This document shows positions 1-9,352 of a DNA stretch of 64,000 nucleotides, one piece after another (the first letter of the stretch is position 1; each line of letters opens with the position of its first letter). The notes beneath the pieces were generated by a model that saw nothing but the letters and a program-made list of their open reading frames with translations, did not search any database and was not told the DNA's origin. The stretch spans positions 62,001 to 126,000 of the forward strand of contig JAJFGL010000002.1 in assembly GCA_021776135.1 (NCBI GenBank), in the 5' to 3' direction. This DNA comes from Kiloniellaceae bacterium (GTDB lineage: Bacteria > Pseudomonadota > Alphaproteobacteria > Kiloniellales > J153). Position numbers and translations under genes: made by a program.

Positions 1-61
1 TGCTGAATGCCCGATGTCTCCAGCGCCTCGATCTCTGGACGCAGGGGGCCGGGTAAGGCAC

Positions 62-65
<4 letters not shown>
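1..65 (-). CDS. Partial CDS, possible PLP-dependent aminotransferase N-terminus
   Basis: Only the first 21 codons are inside the window; the gene runs off the left edge. The ATG at 65-63 overlaps the stop of the acetoacetyl-CoA synthetase gene in an ATGA, so the two are probably co-transcribed and translationally coupled. The visible start ([20 protein letters not shown]) resembles the LRPEI..L..S.I opening seen in many class I/II aminotransferases. That is a weak match on a short stretch. The reading frame and coupling are seen directly; the function is a guess. Confidence 0.4.
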
Positions 66-2014
<1,949 letters not shown>

Positions 2015-2183
2015 GGCTTGCTCCGTCTTTGCTGAAGGGCGTTAAACCGCAGGCCGTGAGTATGGCCGAGCCCGCCCGCCCACTCCAGCCCCCTGGCCGC
2101 CAAGGGGCGCTAAGCGCCGCATGGCAGGGTTGCCCAGATGACGCTTGGCGGCGATTCGCTCCGGGACGTAAGATCGAAGCTAT

Positions 2184-3134
2184 ATGACCAGCGACAGCGG
2201 CCTCGCGGCCCGCCTCGACAGCATCCCGGCGCCGGTTCAAGGCGCTCTTTATATGATTTTCGCCTCGGCGTGTTTCGCCGTGATGAACGCGCTGATCCGT
2301 TTGGCGGCGGCGGAGCTCGAGCCCCTTCAGATCGCGTTCCTGCGCAATATTTTCGCCCTCGCCTTCATGGTGCCCTGGCTGCTGCGGGGCGGTCTGGAGC
2401 AGTTGCGCACCCAGCGCCTCAAGCTTCATATCTGGCGTGGGATCACCGGCATTATCGCCATGGTGTGCTGGTTCACCGCCGTCGTGCGCCTGCCTTTGAG
2501 CGAAGCCGTGGCGCTCAACTTCACGGTGCCCTTGTTCGCCACCGTGGCGGCCGTTGTGTTCCTGAAAGAGATCGTGCGCGCCCGGCGGTGGAGCGCGACC
2601 GCCGTCGGTTTCCTGGGGGTGCTTATCATCCTGCGTCCGGGCTTTACGGAAATCACCCCGCTCATGTCCTTGCCCGTGGTGGCCGCCGCCTTCATGGCGA
2701 TCTCCATCACCATCGTGAAACGCCTCTCCGATAGCGAAAACGTGGGCGCCATCGTGTTCTACCAGAACATGATATTGACGGTATTATCCTTCGTGCCCGC
2801 GCTCTTTGTGTGGCGCTGGCCCGGCGGTTTCGAGATTTGGCTCTATGTCGCCGGGGTCGGCTTCGTGGCGGTTCTGGCGCACTTGGCGCTCACCCGCGCC
2901 TATACCAAGGCCGATGCCTCGGCGATCATACCCTACGACTACGCCCGCCTGCCCTTTGTCGCCTTGCTGGCCTTTTTCCTGTTCGGCGAAGTCGCCGATA
3001 TCTGGACCTGGGCCGGGGCCGGGGTGATCGCCGCCTCCTCGGTCTATATCGCCCGGCGCGAAGCCGCCGTCGCCCGCGAGGCCCGCCGCGCCGCCAGCCG
3101 CGCCGCCGGCGAGTCCGTCAAGGCCCGGCCGTGA
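2184..3134 (+). CDS. DMT-superfamily EamA-type transporter
   Basis: Inner-membrane protein of 316 residues with about ten hydrophobic segments arranged as two EamA repeats (roughly residues 18-150 and 160-290), the usual 10-TM DMT architecture. The first repeat has the typical F..MN..I+ and A..LNF..PLF elements, and the second has YDYARLPF..L..FFLFGE. The C-terminus is a basic, Arg/Ala-rich tail, probably cytoplasmic. The family exports metabolites or amino acids; the substrate cannot be predicted. It is transcribed alone, divergent from the synthetase gene across about 170 bp. Confidence 0.85.
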   Translation: MTSDSGLAARLDSIPAPVQGALYMIFASACFAVMNALIRLAAAELEPLQIAFLRNIFALAFMVPWLLRGGLEQLRTQRLKLHIWRGITGIIAMVCWFTAVVRLPLSEAVALNFTVPLFATVAAVVFLKEIVRARRWSATAVGFLGVLIILRPGFTEITPLMSLPVVAAAFMAISITIVKRLSDSENVGAIVFYQNMILTVLSFVPALFVWRWPGGFEIWLYVAGVGFVAVLAHLALTRAYTKADASAIIPYDYARLPFVALLAFFLFGEVADIWTWAGAGVIAASSVYIARREAAVAREARRAASRAAGESVKARP

Positions 3135-3138
3135 GGAT

Positions 3139-3516
3139 TTAGCCGCTCAGCCTGTCCAGGACCTGCCGGGCTTTGTCGCGGTGGTCTTGGGTGATGTGCC
3201 TGGCGACGCTTTGCCAGGCGATGTAGAAAACGGTCGCGTCGTCGGTGAAGCCCAGGCCGGTCAGGAAATCGGGAATAACGTCCACCGGGATCACGAAATA
3301 GGCCAGGGCGCCCATGATGACCGCCTTGGCGTGCGGGGGCGTCGCCCCATCGCGGGCGCAATAGTAGGCCGCGATGGCGTCCTCGACGAAGGGGACATGG
3401 CCGGCGACCCGGCGGACCTTGCGCCAGAAGCCGTCCTCGACCTCTTCCCGGTCGCGCGCGAAGCGCTCGGGGTCATAGCGGGTCAGGGCTTGGCTGGGGG
3501 TTTCGGGCTCTCGCAT
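3139..3516 (-). CDS. YkvA/DUF1232 family small membrane-associated protein
   Basis: A 125-residue protein starting MREPETPSQ. An upstream in-frame extension exists, but it lies antisense to the next gene and has no coding character, so the ATG at 3516 is chosen. The central segment with VIPVDVIPDFLTGLGFTDD is the hallmark DUF1232 (YkvA) motif, a hydrophobic stretch followed by an acidic loop. The biochemical function of the family is unknown. It is convergent with the DMT gene, four bases away, and divergent from the SDR gene. Confidence 0.85.
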   Translation of the reverse strand: MREPETPSQALTRYDPERFARDREEVEDGFWRKVRRVAGHVPFVEDAIAAYYCARDGATPPHAKAVIMGALAYFVIPVDVIPDFLTGLGFTDDATVFYIAWQSVARHITQDHRDKARQVLDRLSG

Positions 3517-3634
3517 GCCTTGAATATGGGTCGCCGCCGCGCGGCCCGCAATACGCCGCCCTCGCCAGGGCCGGGGCGGTCTGCTATAGAGCCCGCCGAT
3601 TTGAAACAACAACCGCGGCAAGGAGGCCGGGTTC

Positions 3635-4390
3635 ATGGATGTACGGGGACATGGGGCGATCGTGACCGGGGGCGGCTCCGGCTTGGGCGCGGCGAGCGCG
3701 CGGGCCTTGGCCGGGGCGGGGGCCAAGGTCTGCGTATTGGACCTCAATGGCGAGGCGGCGGCCACCGTGGCCAAGGATATCGGCGGCCTGGGCCTGGCCT
3801 GCGACGTGGCCAGCGCCGAAGCGGCCGAGACCGCGGTGGCCCAGGCCAGCGCGGCCCATGGGCCGTGCCGGGTGTTGGTCAATTGCGCCGGCATCGCGCC
3901 GGCCAAGCGCATCGTCGGCCGCAAGGGCACCATGGCCCTGGACGATTTCGAAACCGTCATCCGGGTCAATCTGATCGGCAGCTTCAACTTGCTGCGCCTA
4001 GCCGCCGCCGAGATGGCCGGGGCGGAAGCGCTGGAGGACGGCGAGCGCGGGGTTATCGTCTCGACCTCCTCGGTCGCGGCGGTCGAGGGCCAGATCGGAC
4101 AGGCGGCCTATGCCGCCTCCAAGGCTGGGATTATCGGCATGATGTTGCCGGCGGCGCGCGAGTTCGCCAAGCTAGGAATCCGAGTCATGACCGTGGCGCC
4201 GGGCCTGATCGGCACGCCTCTGCTGCTCAACATGCCCCAAGAGGTGCAGGACAATCTGGCGGCTCAGGTGCCCTTCCCGCACCGCTTCGGCAAGCCGGAG
4301 GAGTTCGCCGGCCTAGTCCTGCACATCGCCGAAAACCGCATGCTCAACGGCGATGTCATCCGCCTGGACGGGGCCATGCGGATGCAATGA
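3635..4390 (+). CDS. SDR oxidoreductase, 3-hydroxyacyl-CoA dehydrogenase type 2-like
   Basis: Short-chain dehydrogenase of 251 residues, NAD(H)-dependent. The Rossmann motif TGGGSGLG is at residues 11-18, the NCAG motif follows beta-4, and the catalytic Ser (VSTSSVAA) and YAASK tetrad are present. The C-terminal half (VAPGLIGTPLL..MP, FPHRFGKPEEFAGLVLHI) resembles HSD17B10/HADH2-type enzymes, which oxidise short-chain 3-hydroxyacyl-CoAs. A clear AAGGAGG ribosome site lies about 10 bases before the ATG. The role in fatty or branched-chain amino acid breakdown is an inference; the SDR assignment itself is firm. Confidence 0.85.
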   Translation: MDVRGHGAIVTGGGSGLGAASARALAGAGAKVCVLDLNGEAAATVAKDIGGLGLACDVASAEAAETAVAQASAAHGPCRVLVNCAGIAPAKRIVGRKGTMALDDFETVIRVNLIGSFNLLRLAAAEMAGAEALEDGERGVIVSTSSVAAVEGQIGQAAYAASKAGIIGMMLPAAREFAKLGIRVMTVAPGLIGTPLLLNMPQEVQDNLAAQVPFPHRFGKPEEFAGLVLHIAENRMLNGDVIRLDGAMRMQ

Positions 4391-4482
4391 CCGCCCAAGG
4401 CGGTCTTAGGCGTTGAAGCGGCCGTTTTCCTGGGCCATCTTGATCCCGTGCCGCCCGATTCGCGGTTAATACGAGAGGACTC

Positions 4483-4896
4483 ATGGCGCACCTGCACGAC
4501 GTTGGGCGATTCACCACGCCGCCGGACTTGTCCAACATGGAAGCCTATGCGCGCGAAGCCTTCGCCACGATTCCCGAGGAGCTGCGCCAGCACCTGGGCG
4601 ACGTCGTGGTTCAGGTCGAGGATTTTCCCGACGACGAAACCCTGGAGGAAATGGACTGCGAGACGCCCTTCGACCTGCTCGGCCTCTACCGGGGCGTGGA
4701 CCTGGCCCATAAAAGCGCCCAAGACATGCCCGAGGATATCGATACGGTTCACCTCTACCGGCGTCCCATCCTCGATTACTGGTGCGAATCCGGCGAAGAT
4801 CTGGTCGATGTGGTGCGTCACGTCCTGATCCACGAGATCGGCCATCACCTGGGCCTCTCCGACGATGACATGGAGCGTATCGAGGCAAGCGCCTAG
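4483..4896 (+). CDS. Zincin-like metallopeptidase family protein
   Basis: A 137-residue acidic protein ending in VLIHEIGHHLGLSDDDMERIE. The HExxH zinc motif is at residues 117-121, followed by HLGLSDDDM, the pattern of the small bacterial zincin-like metallopeptidase family (often annotated as DUF1025). No signal peptide or membrane segment is seen, so it is probably cytosolic. Proteolytic activity for this family is presumed from the motif; a physiological substrate is not known to me. It follows the SDR gene after 92 bases. Confidence 0.82.
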   Translation: MAHLHDVGRFTTPPDLSNMEAYAREAFATIPEELRQHLGDVVVQVEDFPDDETLEEMDCETPFDLLGLYRGVDLAHKSAQDMPEDIDTVHLYRRPILDYWCESGEDLVDVVRHVLIHEIGHHLGLSDDDMERIEASA

Positions 4897-4934
4897 ACTA
4901 ATCTGTATATACCGACCGGTCTGTAATCAAACGA

Positions 4935-6563
4935 TCAATCCTCCCGCGCCACGAAGTCGAGCGATTGGCGGGCCGTGCGCAGGGTGAAACGGCGTTTGAT
5001 CGGGGTGTTGAGAAGGCGGTTCACGGCCGCCAGAAGATCGCCGCCCCAGGGCGCTTCCGGCGCCGCCAGGGCTTCCTCGCGCGCCGCCATGAAGGTTTTG
5101 ATCTGATGGGCGGCGACGATGTATTCGAATTGCCCGTGGTCGAAAAGGCGGTCGGCGGTAGCCGCGAAAAAGGCCTCCGGCTCCTCGACCCGCCAGGGCC
5201 CCGTGTCCAGATCCTTGTCCACATAGGCGGCGTTGCGCCCGATAAAGCAGGCTATTTGCAGCAAACCTTGGGGCCACAATTCAGGGGTGCGGCCGCACAG
5301 GCGGCGCACCGCGTTGGCGAAGGTGAGCGCGTGGGTGAAGTCGAGCCAGCCGACATTGTCGGATATCGGCCCGTCGTTGCGTGCTTCAACCGCGCGGTCG
5401 AAGTGCAGCAGGTTCCAGGCGGCGGCGCCCAGCAAGGCCTTATAAAGCCCTTGAGGGTCGCCGGCGAAGTCGAGGCAGCGCTCCAAGGCCCCGCGCACCC
5501 CCTGGCCGATGAAATCGGCCGCCGCGGGGGCCGTGTTCTTGTTCTTAACCCGCGCCGCTTCAGGCCAGGCGTCTAGAACCCGCCCATAGTCCTTGAATTC
5601 GGGAATCAGATCTTCGCGGCTGGCGTAAATGAGCGCGCGCACCAGGGCCTGCAGCAGGGCTTCGCTCACCTCCGGGCCCAGATGTTCGATCAGTTGGCCC
5701 GTCTTCAGGACATAAATCGCTGAATGGCCGAAATCGGCGTAGTGGGCCAAGGCCGCGCGCGCCAGGACGCCTTCCAGATCGGCATAACTCAAACCGGCGG
5801 ACAGGGCGCCGCGCACTTGCGCGCAGGCCGCCGCCTCGTCCTCGTCCTCGATCGCCGCGACCAGGAAATCCGCGCTGTAGGCCGTCACGCCTTGGAGATA
5901 GGGGAAAGACGGCTGGCGCAGGGTATCCCAGGCCATGTGGCCCACTACCTCGACCAGCGGGGCCAGGCTCAGAACCGGATCGCCGCCCGCTTTTTCGGCC
6001 CGCAAGGCCAGCCAATCCGCAGCGGCGGCATAAGCATGGGTCGTGCCGAATTCGAGCCGCTCAAAGGTCCAGCCGATAGCGGCGCGCACGGCGTCCAGGG
6101 GGTCGCGCCCGGCGCGGGTCAGGCGGGCGATCTCGCGCGCCATGCGGTCGGTTTCGTGATCGGGGAAGCTTTCCGCCAGGGCGGCCAGGGCCGCTTGTGC
6201 ACGCTCACGCGCCGGGGGATCGCTGGGGTCCAGCCACAGCTTGCCGTCCCTAATCTCAAGCGGATAGCGGCGCAAGCGGTCGCCGCCGACCAGGGTCTCG
6301 CCGCTCTTCAGATCGAATTTCCAATTGTGCCAGTTGCAGGTCAGCAGGCAGGCGCCGGTGCCGCTTTGGCTCAGAACGCCCTCGCTTAAGGGGAAGCCTT
6401 CGTGGGGACAGCGGTTGTTGCAGGCATGAAACCGGCCCGCGCTATCGTGAAATAACGCGATTTGCTTGCGCCCGAGTTTGATCGTCAGAACGCCGCGTTC
6501 GCGCAGCTTGGCCAGATCGGCGACCTCTACGAAGGGGTCCGTACCCGGGGTTTCCCTGGACAT
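4935..6563 (-). CDS. Rieske [2Fe-2S] protein fused to a large helical domain of unknown function
   Basis: A 542-residue protein. Residues about 10-112 form a Rieske domain with cluster ligands C52-x-H54 (CPHEG) and C76-x2-H79 (CNWHNW), the short-spaced dioxygenase/ferredoxin-type arrangement. There is no signal peptide, so it is cytosolic. Residues about 115-542 are predicted largely helical and carry scattered histidines (176, 209, 274, 280, 294, 387, 411, 476, 486) in segments such as HYADFGH, WLDFTHAL and FDHGQFEYIVAAHQ. These could bind a metal or organic substrate, and there is a vague resemblance to questin-oxidase-like proteins. A GGAGGG ribosome site precedes the ATG. It is divergent from a SufR-like regulator across a strongly symmetric operator. 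Function not recognised; an oxidoreductase fed by the Rieske cluster is my inference. Confidence 0.8.
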   Translation of the reverse strand: MSRETPGTDPFVEVADLAKLRERGVLTIKLGRKQIALFHDSAGRFHACNNRCPHEGFPLSEGVLSQSGTGACLLTCNWHNWKFDLKSGETLVGGDRLRRYPLEIRDGKLWLDPSDPPARERAQAALAALAESFPDHETDRMAREIARLTRAGRDPLDAVRAAIGWTFERLEFGTTHAYAAAADWLALRAEKAGGDPVLSLAPLVEVVGHMAWDTLRQPSFPYLQGVTAYSADFLVAAIEDEDEAAACAQVRGALSAGLSYADLEGVLARAALAHYADFGHSAIYVLKTGQLIEHLGPEVSEALLQALVRALIYASREDLIPEFKDYGRVLDAWPEAARVKNKNTAPAAADFIGQGVRGALERCLDFAGDPQGLYKALLGAAAWNLLHFDRAVEARNDGPISDNVGWLDFTHALTFANAVRRLCGRTPELWPQGLLQIACFIGRNAAYVDKDLDTGPWRVEEPEAFFAATADRLFDHGQFEYIVAAHQIKTFMAAREEALAAPEAPWGGDLLAAVNRLLNTPIKRRFTLRTARQSLDFVARED

Positions 6564-6579
6564 AATTCCGCCCTCCTAG

Positions 6580-6647
6580 TTTATAAAGGTTATGCTTTCA
6601 AAATAATATGACCGGCCAGCTTGTTTTGAAAGAAGAAACTTTATAAA
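6580..6647. promoter_or_regulatory. Symmetric divergent operator between the Rieske gene and its regulator
   Basis: Two 24-base arms, 6580-6603 and 6624-6647, are reverse complements at 21 of 24 positions with a 20-base spacer; the dyad axis is at about 6613.5. Each arm contains a TTTATAAA core and a TTTTGAAAG block. The right core lies in a perfect 16-base palindrome, AAACTTTATAAAGTTT (6636-6651). The left core touches the GGAGGG ribosome site of the Rieske gene. The right TATAAA could serve as a -10 element. Binding by the adjacent SufR-like protein is an inference from position. Confidence 0.75.
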
Positions 6648-6688
6648 GTTTGTGCAGCCAATAAACACCTAAGCGAGCACATGCGCCC

Positions 6689-7348
6689 ATGGAAGCCACG
6701 ATCAATCGGCAAAAGACCGGCACCACGCGCCGCGCCCTGTTGGAGCGCTTGAAACGCGGCGGCGCGCAGGAGGCCGGGGCGCTTGCCGAACGCCTGGGGG
6801 TCACCGCCATGGCGGTGCGTCAGCATTTGTATGCCCTGGAGGCCGAAGACATCGTCGCCGCGACCCCGGAGGCGCGCCCCCTTGGCCGTCCGGTCAAGCT
6901 CTGGGCCCTGACCCCAAGCGCCGCGCCCTTTTTTCCCGACGGGCACGCGGACCTTACCCTCGGCCTTCTCGATGCCATGAACGATGCCTTCGGCGCGCAA
7001 GGGTTGGATAAGTTGCTTGCCGCGCGCACGGCGGCTCAGGCGCAAGCCTATAAAGCACGGGTCGACCCGCATGAATCCTTGAAGCGGCGCCTGAAGGCCC
7101 TGGCGAAAATTCGCAGCGAGGAAGGCTATATGGCCAAGGTCCGGGCCCTCGGCCAGGGTGAATTCCTCTTGATCGAAAACCACTGCCCGGTTTGCGCCGC
7201 CGCCCGTGCCTGCCGGGGCCTGTGCCGGGGTGAATTGGATTTATTCCGCGAGGTTCTGGGCCCCGGCGTTAAGGTCAAGCGGGTCGATCACATCCTGACC
7301 GGCGCCCGGCGCTGCAGCTACCGGGTGCGGCGGGTCAAGGAAGCCTGA
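6689..7348 (+). CDS. SufR-like HTH repressor with C-terminal cysteine cluster
   Basis: A 219-residue DNA-binding protein. Residues about 12-75 form a winged helix-turn-helix (LAERLGVTAMAVRQHLYAL, then a GRPVKLW wing). The C-terminal part (ENHCPVCAAARACRGLCRG and HILTGARRCSYRV) has Cys166, 169, 175, 179 and 209. This is the layout of SufR/COG2345 regulators, which hold an Fe-S cluster and repress Fe-S genes. It is divergent from the Rieske gene, so a redox- or iron-responsive repressor of that gene and of itself is the simplest model. The DNA-binding fold is well supported; the Fe-S cluster is inferred. Confidence 0.85.
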   Translation: MEATINRQKTGTTRRALLERLKRGGAQEAGALAERLGVTAMAVRQHLYALEAEDIVAATPEARPLGRPVKLWALTPSAAPFFPDGHADLTLGLLDAMNDAFGAQGLDKLLAARTAAQAQAYKARVDPHESLKRRLKALAKIRSEEGYMAKVRALGQGEFLLIENHCPVCAAARACRGLCRGELDLFREVLGPGVKVKRVDHILTGARRCSYRVRRVKEA

Positions 7349-7354
7349 GCGGCC

Positions 7355-7945
7355 TCACTCGGTTAACCCAGCGATCCGGGCGCGCAAATCGGGCAGCAAA
7401 TCGGTTTCGAACCAGGGGTTCTTTTTCAGCCACGACGTGTTGCGCCAGCTTGGGTGCGGCAGGGGGATGATACCGGGGCCGTATTCGGCCCAGGCGCGCA
7501 CGGTTTCGCTCAAGGTCTTCTTGCGCCGCTGGCCCAGGTAATGCGCTTGCGCATAGAGGCCGATGAGGAGTGTGAGTTCGATCTTCGGCAAGGCGCCCAA
7601 GACCTTTGGGTGCCAGGCCGGCGCGCATTCGGGGCGCGGCGGATTGTCGCCGCCGCGCGCAGAGACGCCGGGGTAGCAAAATCCCATGGGCAGGATGGCG
7701 ACCCGCGCCTCGTCGTAAAAAGTGTCTTTGTCCAGGGCCAGCCAATCGCGTAGACGATCGCCGGAGCGGTCGTCCCAGGGCACCCCGGATTCATGCACTC
7801 GGGTGCCCGGCGCTTGCCCGATAAGGATCAGGCGCGCGGCCGCCTTGGCCCGCAGAACCGGCCGGGGGCCAAGCGGCAAATGCGCCGCGCAAAGGGTGCA
7901 GGCCCGGGCCGCGCGCAGGGTCTCTTCAAGGTTCGATTCGTTCAT
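7355..7945 (-). CDS. Uracil-DNA glycosylase family protein
   Basis: A 196-residue cytosolic protein of the UDG superfamily. It has C-x2-C near the N-terminus (CTLCAAH), the active-site-like loop LIGQAPGTRVHESG, and the distal PLPHPSWRN motif. The short CxxC pair is less than the four cysteines of family 4/5 enzymes, so it fits the 'uracil-DNA glycosylase family protein' group of unknown specificity. Removal of damaged bases is presumed. Its ATG overlaps the stop of the sirtuin gene (ATGA), so the two are translationally coupled. Confidence 0.82.
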   Translation of the reverse strand: MNESNLEETLRAARACTLCAAHLPLGPRPVLRAKAAARLILIGQAPGTRVHESGVPWDDRSGDRLRDWLALDKDTFYDEARVAILPMGFCYPGVSARGGDNPPRPECAPAWHPKVLGALPKIELTLLIGLYAQAHYLGQRRKKTLSETVRAWAEYGPGIIPLPHPSWRNTSWLKKNPWFETDLLPDLRARIAGLTE

Positions 7946-8682
7946 GTTTTCCCGCCCAGCAAGTCTTCGACGTAGGCAGGGACGATCTCACTTGCAAGAC
8001 CGTAGATCCGCTCGGCGAACAGGCTCTGGCCTTGCGAGGGTTCCAGATTCAATTCTGCCGTATGGCCGCGCCCCGCGCGCCGCACCTCCGCCACGAAACC
8101 GGCGGCGGGATAGACGTGGCCCGAGGTGCCTATAGATAAAAACAGATCGCAGGCGGCGAGGGCCGCTTGAATTCTCTCCATCTCGTAGGGCATCTCGCCG
8201 AACCACACGACCTTGACCCGCAGGAAGCCCTTGCGGCCGCAATGGGGGCACGGACTGGCGGTATCCATGTCGTGGCGCCAGGGGCTGTCGTCCTGGCAAG
8301 ACGTGCATAAGGCCTTCAAGATCTCGCCGTGCATGTGGAGCGGATCGCGGCTGCCCGCGCGCTCGTGCAGGTTGTCGATGTTTTGCGTGACCAGCAGAAC
8401 CTCGCCTGCCCAGCTTGCTTCCAGGCGCGCCAGGGCGTCATGGGCCGGGTTCGGCCGCACCTTCCCGGCGAGCAGATTCCGGCGCCGGGTATTATAAAAA
8501 TCATGAACACGGTCCGGGTCGCGGGCGAAGGCGTCAGGTGTCGCCACGTCCTCGATCCGTACGCGGTCCCAGATGCCGCCAGGATCGCGAAAGGTATCCA
8601 GACCCGATTCCTTGGAAATTCCGGCTCCGGTCAGGATGACAATCCGGCCGGTCTTGGATGTGGGCTTGTCCGCGCGTGTCAT
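7942..8682 (-). CDS. cobB: Sir2-family NAD-dependent protein deacylase
   Basis: A 246-residue sirtuin removing acyl groups from lysine, using NAD+. It has GAGISKESGLDTFRD, the NID motif (TQNIDNLHERAG), the catalytic histidine in HMHGE, and a zinc site CTSC...CPHCG. The FYNTRRR segment carries the Tyr-x-x-Arg pair typical of Sirt5/CobB-type enzymes that accept succinyl-lysine. The ATG at 8682 is preferred over an upstream TTG at 8691. The gene overlaps the downstream glycosylase gene. This cobB is the sirtuin, not the cobyrinate amidase of the cobalamin locus. Confidence 0.92.
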   Translation of the reverse strand: MTRADKPTSKTGRIVILTGAGISKESGLDTFRDPGGIWDRVRIEDVATPDAFARDPDRVHDFYNTRRRNLLAGKVRPNPAHDALARLEASWAGEVLLVTQNIDNLHERAGSRDPLHMHGEILKALCTSCQDDSPWRHDMDTASPCPHCGRKGFLRVKVVWFGEMPYEMERIQAALAACDLFLSIGTSGHVYPAAGFVAEVRRAGRGHTAELNLEPSQGQSLFAERIYGLASEIVPAYVEDLLGGKT

Positions 8683-8720
8683 ATGGCGCAAATATTAGGG
8701 CGGGGGATATACAATCGGCA

Positions 8721-9209
8721 ATGTCCAAGGCACGCGTTCTTTTCGTTTGCACGGGTAATATTTGCCGCTCGCCGACCGCTGAAGCGGTCTTGCGCAAAGC
8801 CGTCGTCGAGGCCGGTCTGCGGGATAGGATCGGGTGCGATTCGGCGGGCATGGGCGGTTGGTATTCGGGCGGCGCGCCAGACCCGCGCGCCGTCAAGGCC
8901 GCGTCATCGCGCGGTTACGACATGGTCGAAATCCGGGCGCGAAAATTAAACCGGGCGGACTTCGCCGATTTCGATCTCTTGATCGGCATGGACGGCGGTC
9001 ATCTGGGCGATTTGAAAAAAATGCGTCCCTTCAGGGCCAGGGGCCGTGTTGCCTTGTTTCTATCTTTTTCGCCGGACATCGTATCGTCCCAAGGCGCGGA
9101 CGTTCCCGACCCCTATTGCGGGGATGAAGAGGACTTCGAACAAGCGCTGGATTTAATCGAACGTGGAACCCCCGGCCTGCTCGCCGCGATCGAAAGCGAT
9201 TTTCTTTAG
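8721..9209 (+). CDS. Low-molecular-weight protein-tyrosine phosphatase
   Basis: A 162-residue cytosolic phosphatase. The P-loop CTGNICRS (Cys10, Arg16) lies near the N-terminus as in the family, and the general-acid DPY is present (VPDPYCGDEEDF). The start ATG at 8721 puts the P-loop at the canonical position; an earlier in-frame start would add an unlikely 21-residue leader overlapping the sirtuin promoter region. Base composition is slightly less GC-rich than its neighbours. Substrates are unknown; some relatives act on bacterial tyrosine kinases of polysaccharide export, none of which is seen here. Confidence 0.92.
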   Translation: MSKARVLFVCTGNICRSPTAEAVLRKAVVEAGLRDRIGCDSAGMGGWYSGGAPDPRAVKAASSRGYDMVEIRARKLNRADFADFDLLIGMDGGHLGDLKKMRPFRARGRVALFLSFSPDIVSSQGADVPDPYCGDEEDFEQALDLIERGTPGLLAAIESDFL

Positions 9210-9221
9210 TGCAAGAAAATA

Positions 9222-9245
9222 GGCCCCGCGTGTGGGCGCGGGGCC
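9222..9245 (+). terminator. GC-rich hairpin after the phosphatase gene
   Basis: A perfect 9-bp stem (GGCCCCGCG at 9222-9230, CGCGGGGCC at 9237-9245) with a 6-base loop starts 12 bases after the phosphatase stop. It has no following T-run, so it may be a weak terminator or an RNA structural element. Its last two bases are shared with the 5' arm of a second inverted repeat. Confidence 0.5.
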
Positions 9246-9325
9246 AGTTAGAGAGTAGGAGTAAGCAAATGAGAGCAAAAAGAGCCCGGTATTTCGTCGA
9301 TCTAGGTCTTTTTGTCTCTAACTGG
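9244..9325 (+). ncRNA. Candidate structured RNA leader enclosing a short ORF
   Basis: An exact 11-bp inverted repeat (CCAGTTAGAGA at 9244-9254 and TCTCTAACTGG at 9315-9325) encloses a second imperfect stem (9276-9286 with 9305-9314, one bulged base). The 21-base single-stranded bulge between the two stems on the 5' side (9255-9275) holds a ribosome site and an ATG. The structure lies directly upstream of the B3/B4 domain gene. Whether it is a leader, a small RNA or a remnant element cannot be told from one copy. Confidence 0.35.
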
Positions 9326-9331
9326 ATTTAG
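9269..9331 (+). CDS. Possible 20-residue small protein
   Basis: ATG at 9269, seven bases after an AGGAG ribosome site (9257-9261), stop TAG at 9329. The product would be MRAKRARYFVDLGLFVSNWI, a basic N-terminus followed by a hydrophobic stretch. It lies entirely within the nested hairpins and ends 21 bases before the GTG start of the next gene, so it could act as a leader peptide. The good ribosome site is the main support; the short length makes chance likely. Confidence 0.3.
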   Translation: MRAKRARYFVDLGLFVSNWI

Positions 9332-9352
9332 GGTGCGGATCGAGAATCAAAA

